A stretch of DNA of 32,112 nucleotides from Schoenoplectus triqueter (Eukaryota; Streptophyta; Magnoliopsida; Poales; Cyperaceae): assembly GCA_964058805.1 (NCBI GenBank), contig CAXKVV010000911.1, positions 1 to 32,112 of the forward strand, in the 5' to 3' direction. Under the pieces are notes generated by a model, which was not told the origin of the DNA, ran no database searches, and saw only the letters and a program-made list of their open reading frames with translations. Every line of letters begins with the position of its first letter. Within the stretch, counting starts at the first letter, position 1. Shown in pieces: positions 30,030 to 32,112 of the stretch. Made by a program: the position numbers and the translations under genes.

Positions 30030-30790
30030 CTCTTAGTCTGAGGTGCGGCGCCGAGTGAACCGAGGCTTTTTGTCGGGGACGAGACTAAAAATCGACCACC
30101 CACAGACCCCAGTCCCCACGTAGGAATGAGCTGGCTCGAAAATTGAAAGAAAGAGTTCTCATTCGGATCTTCTTTTGTCTTCTTTCTTTGTTCACTCGTT
30201 TGATCGCTCGGCCACTCCCTTCCTTAATGGAAGAAATAAAAGCTCGAGAAGGGACAGAGGGCCTAGTTCACTCGATCAAGAATGAAAAAGTATTTTGATT
30301 GGATTTTTCATAATGGTGATGATGACAGAATTTTGCTATTGAGTTAATGATAGGTGAGATCCACAAAATAAGAGAGGTGGAGTCCATTTGCTATTGACTC
30401 ACTAACAGAGTTCTGTCATCACCATTATGATAGCAGATATGAATTCGGTATGAAAAAGGGTAAGCATATTACTAAAGCAGAGGCTTAGGTAGGGAATGAG
30501 ACACTACTCTTATTAGCAGATTTATCGTAGTTATGCACAGCAGGCTTTGGGGCTTTCACACTACGAAGTCCTTATCGTGGATCTATCTCTAATTGCATGC
30601 ATTCCTAATTTGCTCTTCTGCCTTTCCTCATTATAAGGCAGGATGCATGCAAAGTCAAACAAGCTCGGTAGGTATATAAGTAATAGCATTTTACTTCCAT
30701 TCATTTAATTGAAATAAAACGTAAGTAGGACAACTAAGTAAGAGCACTAATAATTAGACTTCCCTGATGAAGGGAGATATAGGCCAGGAC
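30030..30790. other. Possible organelle-derived (mitochondrial-like) insert
   Basis: The composition is balanced and the word use unlike the AT-rich surroundings (for example GAGCTGGCTCG, TCGCTCGGCCACTCCCTTCC, AAAGCTCGAGAAGGGAC, GGTAGGGAATGAGACACTAC). This texture is reminiscent of intergenic plant mitochondrial DNA. No mitochondrial gene is recognisable and borders are vague. It is interrupted by a foldback at 30309-30429. Could equally be a decayed gene or transposon. Confidence 0.25.
30309..30429. mobile_element. Small foldback MITE, 121 bp
   Basis: CATAATGGTGATGATGACAG at the left pairs with CTGTCATCACCATTATG at the right, and weaker pairing continues inward (TTTTGCTATTGAGTTA with TGACTCACTAACAGAGTT; GTGAGATCCAC with GTGGAGTCCA). 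If TA at each end is the target duplication, the inverted repeat begins ATGGTGATGATGACAG. Tc1/mariner-like origin is possible but unproven. Confidence 0.65.
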
Positions 30791-30855
30791 ACGTGGATTC
30801 TGACTACAAACGGAGCTGGGTTAGCTGATTCATTTCACGTGCTTTCGACGACCTC

Positions 30856-31117
30856 TAATAATAAGTTTTATTAAATTAATATTATTAAAAATAAGAGTGA
30901 GAAATGTAAAATTTTAAATATACGAATGGCAGCGCGCTACTGGCAGTGGCGCGTTTCGTCCAAACACCGCGCAAGTGAGATGGAGATGCGCTGCGCGTTT
31001 TGTATATATAAGAAGCAAACGCGCCGCTAGCAGTGGCGCGCTGCCATTCGTATATTTGAAAATTTACGTTTCTCACTCTTATTTTTAATAATATTAATTT
31101 AATAAAACTTATTATTA
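30856..31117. mobile_element. Foldback MITE with 98-bp arms and CpG-rich inner stem
   Basis: Arms 30856-30953 and 31020-31117 pair at roughly 93% by eye, from TAATAATAAGTTTTATTAA at the outer end to TGGCAGCGCGC...GGCGCG at the inner end, around a 66-nt loop. GACGACC occurs just outside both ends (30847-30853 and about 31126-31132), a possible 7-8 bp target duplication if the element extends a few bases past the arms. No coding capacity; the minus-strand open frame at 30885-31160 is a translation of the stem. Confidence 0.8.
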
Positions 31118-31179
31118 CTAAAAACTGACGACCCCGCTTTGATTTTGTCTTCAGATTCATCAGGTGTTATGATTGAGAA

Positions 31180-31430
31180 ATTCGTTTGGATTCGAATTCG
31201 ATTCGATCTGATTTTTTAAAAAGTCAAATAATTTCAATCCGATCTAAATTAGATCCGATCTGAGATTAAATAATCTATAATTTAATTAAAATTAATCTAA
31301 AATTTGAAAAAAAATTCAATATATAAATTAATCGATTCCGGTCCGATTCTGTCTTAATTTCTTTCAAAAAATCAAACCAACCCGAGCCAATCCGATCCAT
31401 CCGAACCTAAACCCGTCTCATAGCAGCCTG
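31180..31430. repeat. Degenerate hAT-MITE-like segment
   Basis: The left part is rich in GGATTCGAATTCGATTCGATC words. The right part has complementary-looking CCGATTCTGTC...CCAATCCGATCCATCCGAACC, with an AT-rich middle. This resembles the layout of the two better-defined hAT elements. No clear ends or target duplication. Confidence 0.3.
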
Positions 31431-31439
31431 CTCTGATAA

Positions 31440-32112
31440 TGATTGAGCAGCTAGAAGTTGCAATGTCTATTCAATATAAGTATGAAGTCGGAGGTCCAAT
31501 TTGTTGGATCAGTTGAAAAAAAGTAACATTTCCTTGTTCATGAGTATGATTCAGTTAGTGTTTGCTTGTGTTAAGTAATTGAACGAAAATTTGGTTTCAC
31601 ATTGATTCGATAATTTGCAACTACATAAAAAAAATGAAGCAAGCTCGCAATGCAAGACTTTTGAAATGAAATCCAACGTTCCCAGAGAAGTGGAATCATG
31701 GCCACTAATTTAATTGAATATAAAAACAAATTACAAACAAAACACAATTTATTTCTTTTCTAAAAAAAACACAATTTCTTTTATCTAGAGCTTGGAAGAG
31801 CTTGCTTGAGATCCGACTCAAATAAGATCGTAATAATTTATACCCAAATCGTCGTTTTTCTCTATATTGTTTTAAGGCAATAATTACGTATAAGGGCGGC
31901 TCACTTGACAGCCTAGCTTGACAATAGGAATTAAAGTAAATATAAAAAAAAATTGATATTTTTGTTGGGCTGCCAATTAACACTCAAATTGTATGAAAAT
32001 TTGAAACACCTTCATCTATAAATTCAATAATATATATTTATATATTTTTTTAATTTTTTAAGCCCTGGAGAAATTAAACTTTCAAGACGCGCAGCTAATG
32101 AATAAAGTCAAC
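31440..32112. other. Intergenic, no recognised gene
   Basis: AT-rich to the window end. The minus-strand open frame at 31705-31983 has no family resemblance and is treated as chance. Confidence 0.4.

Noticed and set aside
29783..30058. Open frames rich in R, P and G on both strands
   Set aside because: They lie in, or run out of, the GC-rich subterminal array of the hAT element and show no domain.
30885..31160. 91-aa minus-strand open frame
   Set aside because: It is translated foldback stem and loop.
1..32112. tRNA, rRNA, CRISPR arrays or bacterial-type operons
   Set aside because: None seen. The repeats are transposon-derived or microsatellite, not spacer arrays, and gene structure is eukaryotic.

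Overview
This is nuclear DNA from a flowering plant. The evidence is GT-AG introns in long intron-rich genes, a ROOT HAIR DEFECTIVE 3 (RHD3)-type GTPase gene, a plant-style RING-H2 gene, and several plant transposon classes: Copia, hAT, CACTA, Helitron, SINE and foldback MITEs. Intergenic DNA is strongly AT-rich. The species cannot be fixed from sequence alone.

Layout. Positions 1-12.2 kb are a repeat-rich intergenic block: foldback MITEs (905-1304, 6566-6963), a non-autonomous hAT element (1366-1974), a ~0.7 kb direct duplication (2219-2925 and 4508-5250), a dead Copia gag fragment (3020-3450, minus), a CACTA-type MITE (4104-4506), a 64-bp minisatellite (7215-7560), a decayed Copia RNase H plus polypurine tract and 3' LTR (9843-11471), and a 470-bp non-autonomous Helitron (11556-12025, minus). 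Positions 12.29-13.50 kb hold a two-exon RING-H2 ubiquitin-ligase gene on the minus strand (179 aa when spliced). Positions 13.6-16.4 kb hold CT- or GA-rich leader-like segments without recognisable coding. Positions 16.42-18.69 kb are a young 1.15-kb tandem duplication carrying long imperfect ATT arrays. Positions 19.34-26.99 kb are the main gene, an RHD3/SEY1-type ER-shaping dynamin-like GTPase on the plus strand, with 21 exons that I could place by hand. Positions 27.2-32.1 kb return to repeats: a second copy of the same Helitron in opposite orientation (27282-27752), a 1.36-kb hAT element with a perfect 8-bp target duplication (28629-29984), a stretch with an unusual, possibly organellar texture (about 30.03-30.79 kb), and two more foldbacks.

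Most important observation: every RHD3 exon is open with usable splice sites except one. The ~103-nt exon that in this family encodes the G2/switch I (SQTTKG) and G3/switch II (DLEGTD) GTPase motifs is absent from the 814-bp interval between the P-loop exon and the next exon. Direct joining of the neighbours shifts the frame and stops after about 93 residues. The copy is therefore either a very recent pseudogene or an assembly/deletion artefact.

The two host genes have no visible functional link: one is an E3 ligase, the other an ER-membrane fusion GTPase. I found no gene cluster that looks like a new biological system. The novelty here lies in the broken GTPase gene, a GC-AG intron, and a set of well-bounded non-autonomous transposons.
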